A stretch of DNA of 46,900 nt from Hungatella effluvii. GTDB taxonomy: Bacteria > Bacillota > Clostridia > Lachnospirales > Lachnospiraceae. The stretch is taken from positions 1-46,900 of the forward strand of contig NZ_QJKD01000029.1 in the NCBI RefSeq assembly GCF_003201875.1. The letters run 5' to 3'. The position numbers and the translations under genes are program-made. Positions 7,432 to 15,703 of the stretch are shown piece by piece. A model generated the notes under the pieces. It had not been told where the DNA came from and did no database searches. It saw only the letters and a program-made list of their open reading frames with translations. Numbering within the stretch: position 1 is the stretch's first letter; each line of letters opens with the position of its first letter.

Positions 7432-8709
7432 TTATTCGCGTAAATCTGTAAGTTTTACTGTCTTCTGTCTCACATTTCCATCGTGCAGATAAATCCGTGC
7501 TGTAAACTCACAGGCCTCTTCCGGTATCACATATGGATTCTGGTTCCATGTTGTTAATGAATAAAGCATAAATGGCTCCGCAAAGGAAGTGTACAACAGC
7601 TTATCGTCCTGGTAAAACTCCACATAATCAATCTGTTCCGGATAAAGGCTGGAAAGTCTCACATACCTCTTTCCCTCAATATGGTAATCTTTTTCGAATC
7701 CCTGCAGATAAAATTCATTTTCACCCATCTTTACACCTGAAATCATATTTTTCAGCCTTCTGGCGAAAAATGCATCCTCTCCTGGAGTAATTCCCCAGTC
7801 AGAAGGCGGTTCCTGCTTTGTAAAATCATTGTAGTATCCCCAGGAAGTATGTGTTGCACAGGAAACCTTAAGCTGACCAAACATCTGTGAATCTTCATTA
7901 CATACGATCGGCTTATCCGGTGCCTTTTCATGAACACTCATGATAAAATCATACATCTCCTGCCTTCGCAGCCCATTACCATGAATCAGTATCACATCAC
8001 TGTTCTCAATCACTTCCTGTTTGCAGATTCCGCCTCCTCCACTGGATCCTACTGCAAATTTATTGCCGGACCACTCCCTTGCAAGCTTAATCAGGCTGGC
8101 GATTCCCTCTCCGCTGCTAATCATCGGATGCTTATTGAAATTTCCCACATCATGTTCGTTTGCAACCTCTATGATAACATTCTCATATCCGGAATCCCTT
8201 AAAAATTCGCTGGCCGTGCGCACTGCTTCCATAATCGCCGTACCATCATGGAACAGATGCTCCTGAGCCTGATACAAAAAGCTGACAATCACCAGCATCC
8301 CTAGTTCATCACAAGCCTGCAGCACTTTTAACAGCCTGTTTTTATATGCTTCATTCAGCTGTTTTCCATCTCTGGAAAAACTGCCTGTATCTATGACGCT
8401 CCAGTCATCGTATGTATAAATAGGACCTCCTCCCTGCAGACCGATTGTGATTGCCCTGACTCCGGCCTCATACCAGTCCTTCAAAGCCGCTATCATTCTT
8501 TCTGTATTCTCTTCAGCATTAAATTTAATGCCAAACCGATCATATTTTCCCGAATTTTCAGGGTTTACATCATCAAAGATTCCCTGGATAAATCTTGTAT
8601 TAAACAGAAGCCCATGAATCTTCTCATCGCTTCCCTCAATATCTGTATATGTTTTAATTCCATTAATGTAGAAATCGCCGTCCAGGATTTTATAATTTGT
8701 CTTTCTCAT
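7432..8709 (-). CDS. Unfamiliar glycoside-hydrolase-like (clan A style) protein
   Basis: I do not recognise a named family for this 425-residue protein. It reads like a (beta/alpha)8 glycosidase. An N-terminal FYINGIKTYTDIEG strand is followed by repeated helix-strand units (AGVRAITIGLQGGGPIYTYDDW; ACDELGMLVIVSFLY). A conserved-looking NE pair sits at the end of one strand (IIEVANEHD, candidate acid/base) and a second Glu in PIVCNEDSQMFG is a candidate nucleophile. A C-terminal beta-rich tail resembles an Ig-like domain (YVEFYQDDKLLYTSF). There is no signal peptide, so it acts inside the cell on an imported glycoside. The start at 8709 has GGAGG 4 nt upstream. Confidence 0.6.
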   Translation of the reverse strand: MRKTNYKILDGDFYINGIKTYTDIEGSDEKIHGLLFNTRFIQGIFDDVNPENSGKYDRFGIKFNAEENTERMIAALKDWYEAGVRAITIGLQGGGPIYTYDDWSVIDTGSFSRDGKQLNEAYKNRLLKVLQACDELGMLVIVSFLYQAQEHLFHDGTAIMEAVRTASEFLRDSGYENVIIEVANEHDVGNFNKHPMISSGEGIASLIKLAREWSGNKFAVGSSGGGGICKQEVIENSDVILIHGNGLRRQEMYDFIMSVHEKAPDKPIVCNEDSQMFGQLKVSCATHTSWGYYNDFTKQEPPSDWGITPGEDAFFARRLKNMISGVKMGENEFYLQGFEKDYHIEGKRYVRLSSLYPEQIDYVEFYQDDKLLYTSFAEPFMLYSLTTWNQNPYVIPEEACEFTARIYLHDGNVRQKTVKLTDLRE

Positions 8710-8722
8710 ATGTCCTCCAAAC

Positions 8723-9289
8723 TTATTTTTCACGTATTATCTGCGTTTTTCTCACTACTGACGGATCGGTAAATGGGTCGCTGCCGTCTTTAGCAGTTGT
8801 AGATATGGTATAAAAGACACAGCCTTCCTCTTCCGCCTGAAACCAGTGTTTCATCCCCGGATAAAGAGTCAGATTTTCGCATGGCTCCAGCAGAATCTGA
8901 TGTCTGCATGTATAATACGCCTCTTTTCCCTCCGGAATTACAGATTCGCTGGTGTTTGGCTCGCCTTCTATGAAAACCCGAAGCGTTCCTGTTATAACCC
9001 GAAGCGTTTCTTCTTTTCCCGGTATCAAGCCAGACTTCCCAATTTCTTTACTTTCCTCATGCCAGTGCTCCGGTTCTGTCTGACCTGGAAACAGTGCGAT
9101 AATTCTGCAGGCCACCTTTTCCGTTTCTGCAAGCGGCAAAATTTCTGCCCCCTCTACAAACAGATTGGACAGGCCAAAATCAGCCACATCCATACGGTCC
9201 AGTTCCTGATCTGAGCACCTGATTCCGGCTTTTCTAATCATATCTCCTGCTCTTCTTTTTGCCTGCCGCATACTGGATTCTGTAATCAT
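8723..9289 (-). CDS. D-lyxose ketol-isomerase-like cupin sugar isomerase
   Basis: This 188-residue protein fits the cupin D-lyxose/D-mannose isomerase family. The metal-binding signature is PEHWHEESKEIGKSG, a later Glu in GKEETLRVITGTLRVF, and a final His in LYPGMKHWFQAEE. The family interconverts aldoses and ketoses in the cytosol using Mn2+ held by those His/Glu residues. Here it would convert the imported aldose to a ketose, which a transketolase could then cleave. It starts immediately after tktB, with GGGAG upstream of the ATG. The actual sugar is unknown. Confidence 0.75.
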   Translation of the reverse strand: MITESSMRQAKRRAGDMIRKAGIRCSDQELDRMDVADFGLSNLFVEGAEILPLAETEKVACRIIALFPGQTEPEHWHEESKEIGKSGLIPGKEETLRVITGTLRVFIEGEPNTSESVIPEGKEAYYTCRHQILLEPCENLTLYPGMKHWFQAEEEGCVFYTISTTAKDGSDPFTDPSVVRKTQIIREK

Positions 9290-9290
9290 T

Positions 9291-10229
9291 TCACACTCCC
9301 CGTCCCATCATACAACGCGCCTCACTGCAAATCATCTCCCACGTTATTCCGTTCTTTCTAAGCAGCTCCTCATATGGTGCAGATTCTCCGAAATGGTCCC
9401 TGACCCCAATTCGTTTTACCTTGCCTCTTCCCATTTCAGCTGCGACCTCACAGACTGCAGATCCAAGGCCATTGATAATATTATGATCTTCTACAGTTAT
9501 AATTCTCCCGGTTTCCCGGACTGCCCGCCTTACAGTCTCGGCATCCAGTGGTTTTATTGTATGCATATCGTATAAGCCGGCGCTGATTCCTTCTTCTTCC
9601 AGAGCCTTGACGGCCTTCATGGCAATAGAGACAGTGTCTCCATTTGCAAACACAGTAATATCTTTTCCAGTTTTCAGACATTTTGCTTTGCCTATCTCAA
9701 ATGTCTCTTCTTCCCCATATATATCGTCTACCGCATCTCGGGTAAATCTTAAATATACTGCGCCTTTATAATCTGCAGCCGCGCGAATAAGACGTCTCGC
9801 AGAATGGTAATCGGCAGGCATAATAACAGTCATTCCTGGTATGGTACGGAGAATCCCCATATCCTCTACACACTGATGAGAAGCGCCATCGTTAGCAGGT
9901 GTCAGACCGCCGTGGGAACAGAGTATTTTTACATTGAGTTCGGGATAACAGATTTCCTGTCGAATCTGCTCCAGAGCTCTCATACTTCCGAACACAGCAT
10001 AGGTAACCACCATAGGAATTTTCCCCGTAGTTGACAAACCAGCTGCCATACCGACCGCATTCTGTTCTGAAATCCCTGCATTGACATGACGATCCGGAAA
10101 TGCCGCTGCAAATGCCTGTGTCTTGCAGGATTTTGATACATCACAGTCAATCACATAGATCTTATCGCACTCTCCTCCAAGGCTTAAAACCTCATCCCCT
10201 AACGCCTCTCTGGTAGCCCTTTTACTCAC
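9291..10229 (-). CDS. Transketolase C-terminal subunit
   Basis: This is the second half of a split transketolase: the pyrimidine-binding domain (DRHVNAGISEQNAVGMAAGL, with the activating Glu in SEQN, and LCSHGGLTPANDGASHQ) followed by the C-terminal domain (GLYDMHTIKPLD; IITVEDHNIINGLGSAV). At 312 residues it is full length for a B subunit. GTG at 10229 is preferred, because GGGAGG sits 8 nt upstream; the GTG at 10238 would overlap that site. It overlaps the tktA subunit by 8 nt, which indicates coupled translation. The pair moves two-carbon units using thiamine diphosphate. Confidence 0.9.
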   Translation of the reverse strand: MSKRATREALGDEVLSLGGECDKIYVIDCDVSKSCKTQAFAAAFPDRHVNAGISEQNAVGMAAGLSTTGKIPMVVTYAVFGSMRALEQIRQEICYPELNVKILCSHGGLTPANDGASHQCVEDMGILRTIPGMTVIMPADYHSARRLIRAAADYKGAVYLRFTRDAVDDIYGEEETFEIGKAKCLKTGKDITVFANGDTVSIAMKAVKALEEEGISAGLYDMHTIKPLDAETVRRAVRETGRIITVEDHNIINGLGSAVCEVAAEMGRGKVKRIGVRDHFGESAPYEELLRKNGITWEMICSEARCMMGRGV

Positions 10230-11058
10230 AAAAACCACCTCCCAGCTCTTTCATTGCCTGTTTATACTGATTCGTATCCGGCGCCGTACCATGCCAGGAT
10301 GCAACATTTTCCATAAATGACACACCTTTTCCCTTCACGGTATCGCATACGATGCATTTGGGTTTTCCATTTTTGCTGTCAAGCATTGACCTGGTGCCTG
10401 TCAGAATTTCAGACATGTCATGGCCATTTATCCTGATAGCTTCGAATCCAAATGCCTCAAATTTTACTCTTAGATCCATGGAAGGCATAATATCAGCCAC
10501 AAATCCATCATTTTGAAGCCTGTTATTGTCCACAAATACTACAAGGTTATCCAGGTGATATTTATTGGCTGCCTGCGCCGCCTCCCAGACCTGCCCCTCA
10601 TCACATTCTCCATCACCAAGCAGTACATAGGTCATATAACTTTTACCGTCTCGTTTAGCAGCGAGAGCCATACCAACGGCGCAGGATATTCCCTGTCCCA
10701 GAGAACCGGTAGAGATATCAATTCCCGGACATTTTTTCATATCCGGATGTCCCTGCAGTATTGATCCCTGCTTCCTTAATTGATAGATTTCCTCCTGTCC
10801 AATATAGCCCTTTAAAATTAATGCCGAGTATAGAACCGGGCAGACGTGCCCTTTCGAAAGGACAAACCGATCCCGATTCTCCCAGCTAGGGTTTTCAGGG
10901 TCTACATTCATCACCTCAAAATAGAGTGCTGTGACAATGTCTGCCGCGGACATGGAACCGCCCGGATGGCCGGATTGCGCATGATAAATCATGGCAAGTG
11001 CCGTCTTTCTTATTTCATTTGCTTTTTTTTGTAAATAATCCGTTTTCTCTTCTCTCAT
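10222..11058 (-). CDS. Transketolase N-terminal (thiamine diphosphate) subunit
   Basis: The 278-residue protein is the N-terminal half of a split transketolase. Family motifs in order are HAQSGHPGGSMSAADI, DRFVLSKGHVCPVLYS, STGSLGQGIS, and the thiamine-diphosphate/Mg motif GDGECDEGQVWEA ending in VDNN. A typical KGKGVSFMENVASWHG end follows. It heads the lower half of the sugar locus. An operator-like near-palindrome, the same motif found upstream of the SBP gene, lies 44 nt upstream at 11102-11115. ATG 11058 was chosen over the TTG at 11085. Split transketolase pairs of this kind often serve special sugar pathways rather than the housekeeping pentose pathway. Confidence 0.9.
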   Translation of the reverse strand: MREEKTDYLQKKANEIRKTALAMIYHAQSGHPGGSMSAADIVTALYFEVMNVDPENPSWENRDRFVLSKGHVCPVLYSALILKGYIGQEEIYQLRKQGSILQGHPDMKKCPGIDISTGSLGQGISCAVGMALAAKRDGKSYMTYVLLGDGECDEGQVWEAAQAANKYHLDNLVVFVDNNRLQNDGFVADIMPSMDLRVKFEAFGFEAIRINGHDMSEILTGTRSMLDSKNGKPKCIVCDTVKGKGVSFMENVASWHGTAPDTNQYKQAMKELGGGFCE

Positions 11059-11101
11059 CTCTTTTACCTGTCTGCATATTATCAATAGTCAAAACAAATT
11101 A

Positions 11102-11115
11102 GTAGAACGTCCTAC
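11102..11115. promoter_or_regulatory. Candidate GntR operator 1 (transketolase genes)
   Basis: GTAGAACGTCCTAC is a 14-bp palindrome broken at a single pair (A/C). Two close relatives occur upstream of the SBP gene at 15402-15415 and 15488-15501. This copy sits about 18 bp upstream of a minus-strand -10-like GATAAT (11078-11083), where it would cover the -35 region. Binding by the adjacent GntR/FadR protein is inferred. Confidence 0.6.
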
Positions 11116-11127
11116 CTATTTTTTATC

Positions 11128-11149
11128 GAGAACAGGCAACCCTGTTCTC
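11128..11149. repeat. Perfect 9-bp inverted repeat, not a normal terminator
   Basis: GAGAACAGG (11128-11136) and CCTGTTCTC (11141-11149) flank a 4-nt spacer just downstream of the gntR stop. Reading in the gntR direction, the hairpin is followed by GATAAAAAAT rather than a run of T, so it does not look like a classical terminator. It may be an mRNA-stabilising hairpin or another protein site. Confidence 0.5.
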
Positions 11150-11170
11150 AGTATGTAACTTAATGATACA

Positions 11171-11875
11171 CTAGACCCTGTTTCTCCATGTTTTAAGAGA
11201 ATCTTCTACTGCCGCATGAATATCATCGTAATTCTTATCTTTAATACAGTTTAAAATCCTCTGGTGATAGACTGCCGCCAGGGAGTCGATTTTCTCAGTA
11301 CGGACATTTTCACCAATGGAATTTTCAAATATACTATAGACCCCTTTCATAATTCTGATAAAAAAAACATTTTTACAGCTTTCTATCAGCGTCATATGAA
11401 ATTCCATATCATATTTTTGCATTCGCTCAATATCCTGGGCCTGAATCGCAGCCTTCATCTGATCTATATTCTCCTGAAGTTTTTCCATCTCAGAATAGGT
11501 TATCTTCTGTACTGCCAATTGAACTGTTGCTTCATCCAGAATCTGTCTCAATTCCAAAAGCTCAGTACTTGTGCTGACATCGTAAATCATACTGTAGACC
11601 ACTCTGTCAAATACGGAAGGATTGACCTGAGAACACACATAGGTTCCATCTCCCCGTTTAATTTCCACAATTCCCATGGTAGACAGTATTTTCATAGCCT
11701 CTCTGAGTGAATTCCGGCTCACCTGCATTTCTTCTATCAGCTCGTATTCACTGGGCAGTTTTGTACCAGCTTTGTAGTTCCCCTTAATAATAGAGTCGAT
11801 GATTGTGTTGATAATCTGATCCACAATTGTTTTCTGCCCGATTGGTTTTAACTTTCTTTTATCGTATTCCGCCAT
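11171..11875 (-). CDS. GntR/FadR-family transcriptional regulator
   Basis: A 234-residue DNA-binding protein. The N-terminal winged helix is clear: IINTIIDSIIKGNYKAGTKLPSE, then ELIEEMQVSRNSLREAMKIL, then MGIVEIKRGDGTYV. A C-terminal FCD-type all-helical ligand domain follows, with a metal-site-like HMTLIE helix near YDMEFHMTL and YHQRILNCI near the end. It lies between the ABC permeases and the transketolase genes, so it probably represses both halves and is relieved by a pathway intermediate. Three similar near-palindromes in the locus are good candidate sites. ATG 11875 is the favoured start; upstream in-frame ATGs are poorly placed. Confidence 0.88.
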   Translation of the reverse strand: MAEYDKRKLKPIGQKTIVDQIINTIIDSIIKGNYKAGTKLPSEYELIEEMQVSRNSLREAMKILSTMGIVEIKRGDGTYVCSQVNPSVFDRVVYSMIYDVSTSTELLELRQILDEATVQLAVQKITYSEMEKLQENIDQMKAAIQAQDIERMQKYDMEFHMTLIESCKNVFFIRIMKGVYSIFENSIGENVRTEKIDSLAAVYHQRILNCIKDKNYDDIHAAVEDSLKTWRNRV

Positions 11876-11972
11876 AAATGGTACCATCCTCTTCATCAAC
11901 TTATTTTTAATATAACACAATTTCATGCAAATAGGGGCAACAAACTGAACTATTTGGATCTTTTTTACATAT

Positions 11973-12812
11973 TTACTGTTTCAGTCCGGAAAAAGCAATG
12001 CTCTGTACAATATACTTTTGTACGAATATAAAAACAATTGCCAGAGGGATTACACTTAAAATCGACAGCGCCAGGGCAATACCGGCATGAACCTGGCCAT
12101 TGGCGCTTGCATTATACAATACCAGTCCAATCTGGATGGTATAGTTCTGACTCTTATTTAGCACGATCATCGGCCACAATAAGTCATTCCATACATTGAC
12201 CACATCAAGAATAACAATAGTTGCGATAATGGGCTGCATCAGCGGCAGAAACAGCTGCGCATATATTCTGAACTTACTGGCTCCGTCAATTACTCCCGCC
12301 TCATATAAATCATCCGGAAGATCATCACAGAATTTTTTAACAAAGAACATAAACATGGCATTGGTCATAACTCCCGGAAGAATGACCCCCATAAACTGAT
12401 TAGAAAACCCTAATTTTTTGATGATCTGATACATGGGCATCAGCTTAGTCTCAAACGGCACCATCATATTAGACAGTATAAATATCATAATTAAGTTTTT
12501 ACCTGGGAATTTCCCTTTTGAAATACAAAAGCCCGTAAGAGTGGCAATAAACACATTAAATATGACATCTAAAACAGCAATAATGACGGTATTAAATAAA
12601 TATCTTACAATTGGCACATTGGTCAGAGCCATCTCGTAATTAAATGTACTTAGTTTTTTCGGCAGCATCCTGGGTGGATATGGCAAAGTATATGATTTGA
12701 AATAATCAAAACTTGTAGAGACCAGCCATATGAATGGCAGTAAAATGACCAGCGCCATAATGGAAAGTACGCTATAATAAATAATATCTGCAATTCCTAA
12801 TTTCTTTTTCAC
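11973..12812 (-). CDS. ABC sugar importer permease (MalG-like)
   Basis: A 279-residue inner-membrane permease with about six hydrophobic segments, starting at YYSVLSIMALVILLPFIWLV. The cytoplasmic EAA loop reads EAGVIDGASK before a LPLMQPI turn; it would dock an ATPase that is not encoded in this window. The C-terminus ends VQKYIVQSIAFSGLKQ, as is usual for the MalG/CUT1 family. It overlaps the partner permease by 4 nt (GTG start inside the stop) and has AAGGAGG upstream. It imports the sugar captured by the SBP encoded at 13829-15295. Confidence 0.9.
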   Translation of the reverse strand: MKKKLGIADIIYYSVLSIMALVILLPFIWLVSTSFDYFKSYTLPYPPRMLPKKLSTFNYEMALTNVPIVRYLFNTVIIAVLDVIFNVFIATLTGFCISKGKFPGKNLIMIFILSNMMVPFETKLMPMYQIIKKLGFSNQFMGVILPGVMTNAMFMFFVKKFCDDLPDDLYEAGVIDGASKFRIYAQLFLPLMQPIIATIVILDVVNVWNDLLWPMIVLNKSQNYTIQIGLVLYNASANGQVHAGIALALSILSVIPLAIVFIFVQKYIVQSIAFSGLKQ

Positions 12813-13765
12813 CTGCCTGCCCTCCTTCTGCCTCTTCTCTTTTTCCCGGTCCCGTCGTTACATTTCGCCGAGCGTCTGCGAGGGGAACCTTCCTCTTTAT
12901 CATTGGTAACCAGATAGTTGATCAGGGTTACACCAAGAATAATGACAAACAGCATGATGGAGGCTGCAGCGGCCTGCCCTTCATCTTTATAATTCAGTGT
13001 TGAAAAAGAATTTTTATAGATAAAAAGCATGATAGTTCCAAGAGCTCCGGCTGGATTTCCTGTTTCACCACTCACCGCATATACTTCTGTAAAACGTTTG
13101 AGCGCGGAAATAGAGGAAGTAATCAGCACAAAAACGAATGTATTTTTAATACATGGAATTGTAATGTAAATCCATTTATTCCATTCATTGGCCCCATCAA
13201 TCTCTGATGCCTCGTAAAGTTCTCTTGATACACTTTGCAGACCGGCAAAAAACAGTATAATATTGTAACCGATTCCTTTCCATATCGCCATAGCGACAAG
13301 CGATTCCCTTGCCGTAGCCGCACCGTTGAGCCAAAGCTTTGGACTGATTCCTAAAAATCCTAATAAGTAATTGATAATACCTGATTCATTCGGCATTAGA
13401 AGATATTTAAATAATGTGGCTACTGTCACCATTGACATGATCATTGGCAGTAAGAAAATCACCTTAAAAACATTCTTTCCCCTTCGCACATGATTAAGCA
13501 TGTTAGCAATAATAAATGCGACAGGCACATTGAAACCAACGCCGAGCACTGCCATATACAGTGTGTTTACTACATCTTTCTTGAATTCGTCATTTCCAAA
13601 CAGTATTTTATAATTTGTAAATCCGATAAAAGTACCTTTAATGTTTTCAAGGCTTGTTCCAAGCGTACGAAGCAATGGGTACACGTTAAAAACTACCGTT
13701 CCTGTCAGCGGAATTAACAATAATAGGTACCAGCTCAGTATTTTTTTAGTCTTTGACCATCTCAC
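12809..13765 (-). CDS. ABC sugar importer permease (MalF-like)
   Basis: The 318-residue partner permease, about six membrane segments, begins with ILSWYLLLLIPLTGTVVFNVYP. The EAA loop reads EASEIDGANEWNKW and is followed by ITIPCIKNTFVFVLI. The GTG at 13765 has AGGAGG 7 nt upstream, whereas the ATG at 13786 lies upstream of that site and has none. The C-terminal tail is unusually basic (RRRSAKC, KKRRGRRRAGR) for this family. It is second in the operon after the SBP. Confidence 0.88.
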   Translation of the reverse strand: MRWSKTKKILSWYLLLLIPLTGTVVFNVYPLLRTLGTSLENIKGTFIGFTNYKILFGNDEFKKDVVNTLYMAVLGVGFNVPVAFIIANMLNHVRRGKNVFKVIFLLPMIMSMVTVATLFKYLLMPNESGIINYLLGFLGISPKLWLNGAATARESLVAMAIWKGIGYNIILFFAGLQSVSRELYEASEIDGANEWNKWIYITIPCIKNTFVFVLITSSISALKRFTEVYAVSGETGNPAGALGTIMLFIYKNSFSTLNYKDEGQAAAASIMLFVIILGVTLINYLVTNDKEEGSPRRRSAKCNDGTGKKRRGRRRAGR

Positions 13766-13828
13766 ACCGTTTCCTCCTAACGACATTTCACGGGATACCG
13801 CACCAGCAGTATCCCGTGGATACAGGTG

Positions 13829-15295
13829 CTATTGCCCTAACTGTGCTTTTGTATTATTAACCCAGTCAGATACTCCTTTATAGAACTCCTCACGGGCGGC
13901 TTCTGCCGTCAGCTGCTTTGACAAAATCTGATTATTCACTGCCTGAAGCGGAGTTCTCCAGAACCAGTAATCATCTGTCTTAAACATAGCGTTAATCTGA
14001 TAATCGTGGCGCTTCTTGTTAATTTCATAATCCATCATAGTAACTTTGCTGGTGTCTGCAAGTGCTGTAACTTTATCCTGAGCGTAATTTGTTAAATAGA
14101 AGTCTACAATCTCCGGTGTCGTGGTCAGCTTCTTGATAACTTCCCATGCAGCGTCCGGGTTTTTGGCTGATTTGGTTATAGAGAAGCGGAAAAATTCAGG
14201 GAAACCTTCCATTCCATTTTTGCCAGTCGGTACAAGCAAAGGAATATATCTGTCACAGATCGCGCTGTCGCCCGCATACACATACTTCATATAATTGGTT
14301 CCAACATTATTGGTATCGAAATTGATTGCAATGTCATTTTCATCCGTAAAGAATTTTTCGCTGCCGTTTCCGGTTGCCACCCCTTCCGGACAACAGTTAA
14401 CCAGCCTTATCATATCAGTAAAATAATTAAGAACCTCAGGAGAATTCTTTACATACTCCACATATTCATTTGTATCCATATCTGACAGCATCATAGTATC
14501 GCTCTTATAGGTCTTTACCGCATCATAGCTGATCGCATACCACTCCATCCAGGTTGAGAATAAATATCCGCCGTAGTTGGTGGCTCCAGTTACAGGATTT
14601 TTACCGGTCATCTTTTCTGCCATATCTACCAGTTCCGTAAAAGTTGTACTTTCAGTAGGCGTCTCTACTCCCCAATTTTCAAAAAGCTGCTTGTCATATA
14701 CAATAATATTGCTTGCCATAGTCATTGGAAGACCAAATACCTGCCCTGTGTTTTCGGGATAGTTAAAGGAATTATACTTCGCATAAAAAACGGCCGGATC
14801 GATAAATAACTGATTCAGACTGTTGAAATTAACTTCTGTATCCTTATTCAAATAGTCTGTCAGATCAATATACCACCCGGGAACTGCTTCCTGATTTGTA
14901 TAAAACCCAACATCAACCTCACCAGAAGTTACAAGAGTCTCCATTTTCTGAATCCACCCGTCCCATGGAATCGAGACTAAATCAATGTCATAATCCGGAA
15001 TCTGCTCTTCTAAAAATGCTTCAAATTCTCCCAGTCCCTTCTTTTTAATCCCTGATATAGGATCTACGGTTGTTTCCTCACTGATACCGGGAACCACAAC
15101 TCTAACCACTTCTTTCTCAGAGGCCGCTGCATCTTTAGCATCTTTAGCATCTTTAGCACCTTCAGCTCTTCCTTCTGAAGTCTTATCCTCTCCGCCCCTC
15201 TCTGCCGTCTGTGTTCCTGATCCGCCACATCCTGTCATTAGTGCGGACACGCCTAATGCGATTGATAACATAATGCTTAAAGTTTTCTTCTTCAT
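13829..15295 (-). CDS. ABC importer sugar-binding lipoprotein (family 1 SBP)
   Basis: This 488-residue lipoprotein is the substrate receptor for the two permeases downstream. It starts with a Lys-rich N-terminus and hydrophobic core and ends its signal at LMTGC, so Cys23 is the lipidation site. A Ser/Gly/Glu-rich linker includes a three-fold KDA repeat from a 9-nt tandem repeat near 15130-15160. The mature part has family-1 SBP features (IDLVSIPWDGWIQKMETLVTSGEVDV; PMTMASNIIVYDKQLFENWG; NPDAAWEVIKKLTT). It is the first gene of the locus, behind a good promoter with two operator-like sites. The sugar bound is unknown. Confidence 0.9.
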   Translation of the reverse strand: MKKKTLSIMLSIALGVSALMTGCGGSGTQTAERGGEDKTSEGRAEGAKDAKDAKDAAASEKEVVRVVVPGISEETTVDPISGIKKKGLGEFEAFLEEQIPDYDIDLVSIPWDGWIQKMETLVTSGEVDVGFYTNQEAVPGWYIDLTDYLNKDTEVNFNSLNQLFIDPAVFYAKYNSFNYPENTGQVFGLPMTMASNIIVYDKQLFENWGVETPTESTTFTELVDMAEKMTGKNPVTGATNYGGYLFSTWMEWYAISYDAVKTYKSDTMMLSDMDTNEYVEYVKNSPEVLNYFTDMIRLVNCCPEGVATGNGSEKFFTDENDIAINFDTNNVGTNYMKYVYAGDSAICDRYIPLLVPTGKNGMEGFPEFFRFSITKSAKNPDAAWEVIKKLTTTPEIVDFYLTNYAQDKVTALADTSKVTMMDYEINKKRHDYQINAMFKTDDYWFWRTPLQAVNNQILSKQLTAEAAREEFYKGVSDWVNNTKAQLGQ

Positions 15296-15401
15296 TTCTT
15301 CTCCCTTTCCCCGGATGCGGGTCCACCGCCTCCTCAATACCGGTTAATAGTTTCAGTCATCTTCTAAATATCCTCGATTTTTTACCCTCCTTTGCTCATA
15401 T

Positions 15402-15415
15402 GTAGAACGTACTAC
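15402..15415. promoter_or_regulatory. Candidate GntR operator 2 (SBP gene, downstream of start site)
   Basis: GTAGAACGTACTAC is the closest relative of operator 1 (11102-11115). It lies just downstream of the likely transcription start of the SBP promoter (around 15423), a position suited to blocking elongation or promoter escape. Confidence 0.65.
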
Positions 15416-15429
15416 CTTTGTTTGTCTAT

Positions 15430-15458
15430 ATATTATATTTTATTTTAGTGTATGTCAA
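15430..15458 (-). promoter_or_regulatory. Sigma-A promoter for the sugar ABC operon
   Basis: On the minus strand, TTGACA (15458-15453) and TAATAT (15435-15430) are 17 nt apart. Operator-like sites lie on both sides, centred 86 bp apart. The 5' leader is about 130 nt and contains GGAGGG-like tracts but no obvious structure. Confidence 0.75.
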
Positions 15459-15487
15459 TAGTTATTAGCTATTTATTAATAAAATTG

Positions 15488-15501
15488 GTAGGATGTTCTA
15501 T
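15488..15501. promoter_or_regulatory. Candidate GntR operator 3 (SBP gene, upstream)
   Basis: On the minus strand this reads ATAGAACATCCTAC. It differs from operator 1 at two bases and is about 70 bp upstream of the inferred start site. With operator 2 it could support a looped repression complex; that is inference. Confidence 0.5.
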
Positions 15502-15563
15502 GTTTATAGTTTTATAATTGTTGATTTTAACTATATATCTTTTGACTACGGTTTCCATAACAA

Positions 15564-15603
15564 AAAAAGCTGCAAAAGTGATCTTTCACTTTTGCAGCTT
15601 TTT
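15564..15603 (-). terminator. Terminator of tRNA-Leu(CAG) copy 1
   Basis: An 18-bp perfect stem (15564-15581 with 15586-15603) has a 4-nt loop. It begins 2 nt after the tRNA 3' end and is followed on the minus strand by a T-rich run. Confidence 0.92.
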
Positions 15604-15605
15604 AA

Positions 15606-15689
15606 TGCAGAAGAAGGGACTTGAACCCTCACAGTATTGCTACCACACGGACCTGAACCGTGCGCGTCTGCCAATTCCGCCACTTCTGC
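15606..15689 (-). tRNA. tRNA-Leu(CAG), copy 1
   Basis: The 84-nt class II tRNA has a 7-bp acceptor GCAGAAG/CTTCTGC with discriminator A, a GGTTCAAGTCC T-arm, and anticodon stem CACGG/CCGTG around loop TTCAGGT, giving anticodon CAG. Its long variable arm closes with a G-U pair where the second copy (33525-33608) has G-C; that is the only difference between the two copies. CCA is not encoded. Confidence 0.95.
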
Positions 15690-15703
15690 ATTGCTATACA
15701 GCA

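Noticed and set aside
15130..15160. Three-fold 9-nt tandem repeat in the SBP gene as a phase-variation tract
   Set aside because: The unit is a multiple of three and lies in a flexible linker, so changes in copy number would not shift the frame.
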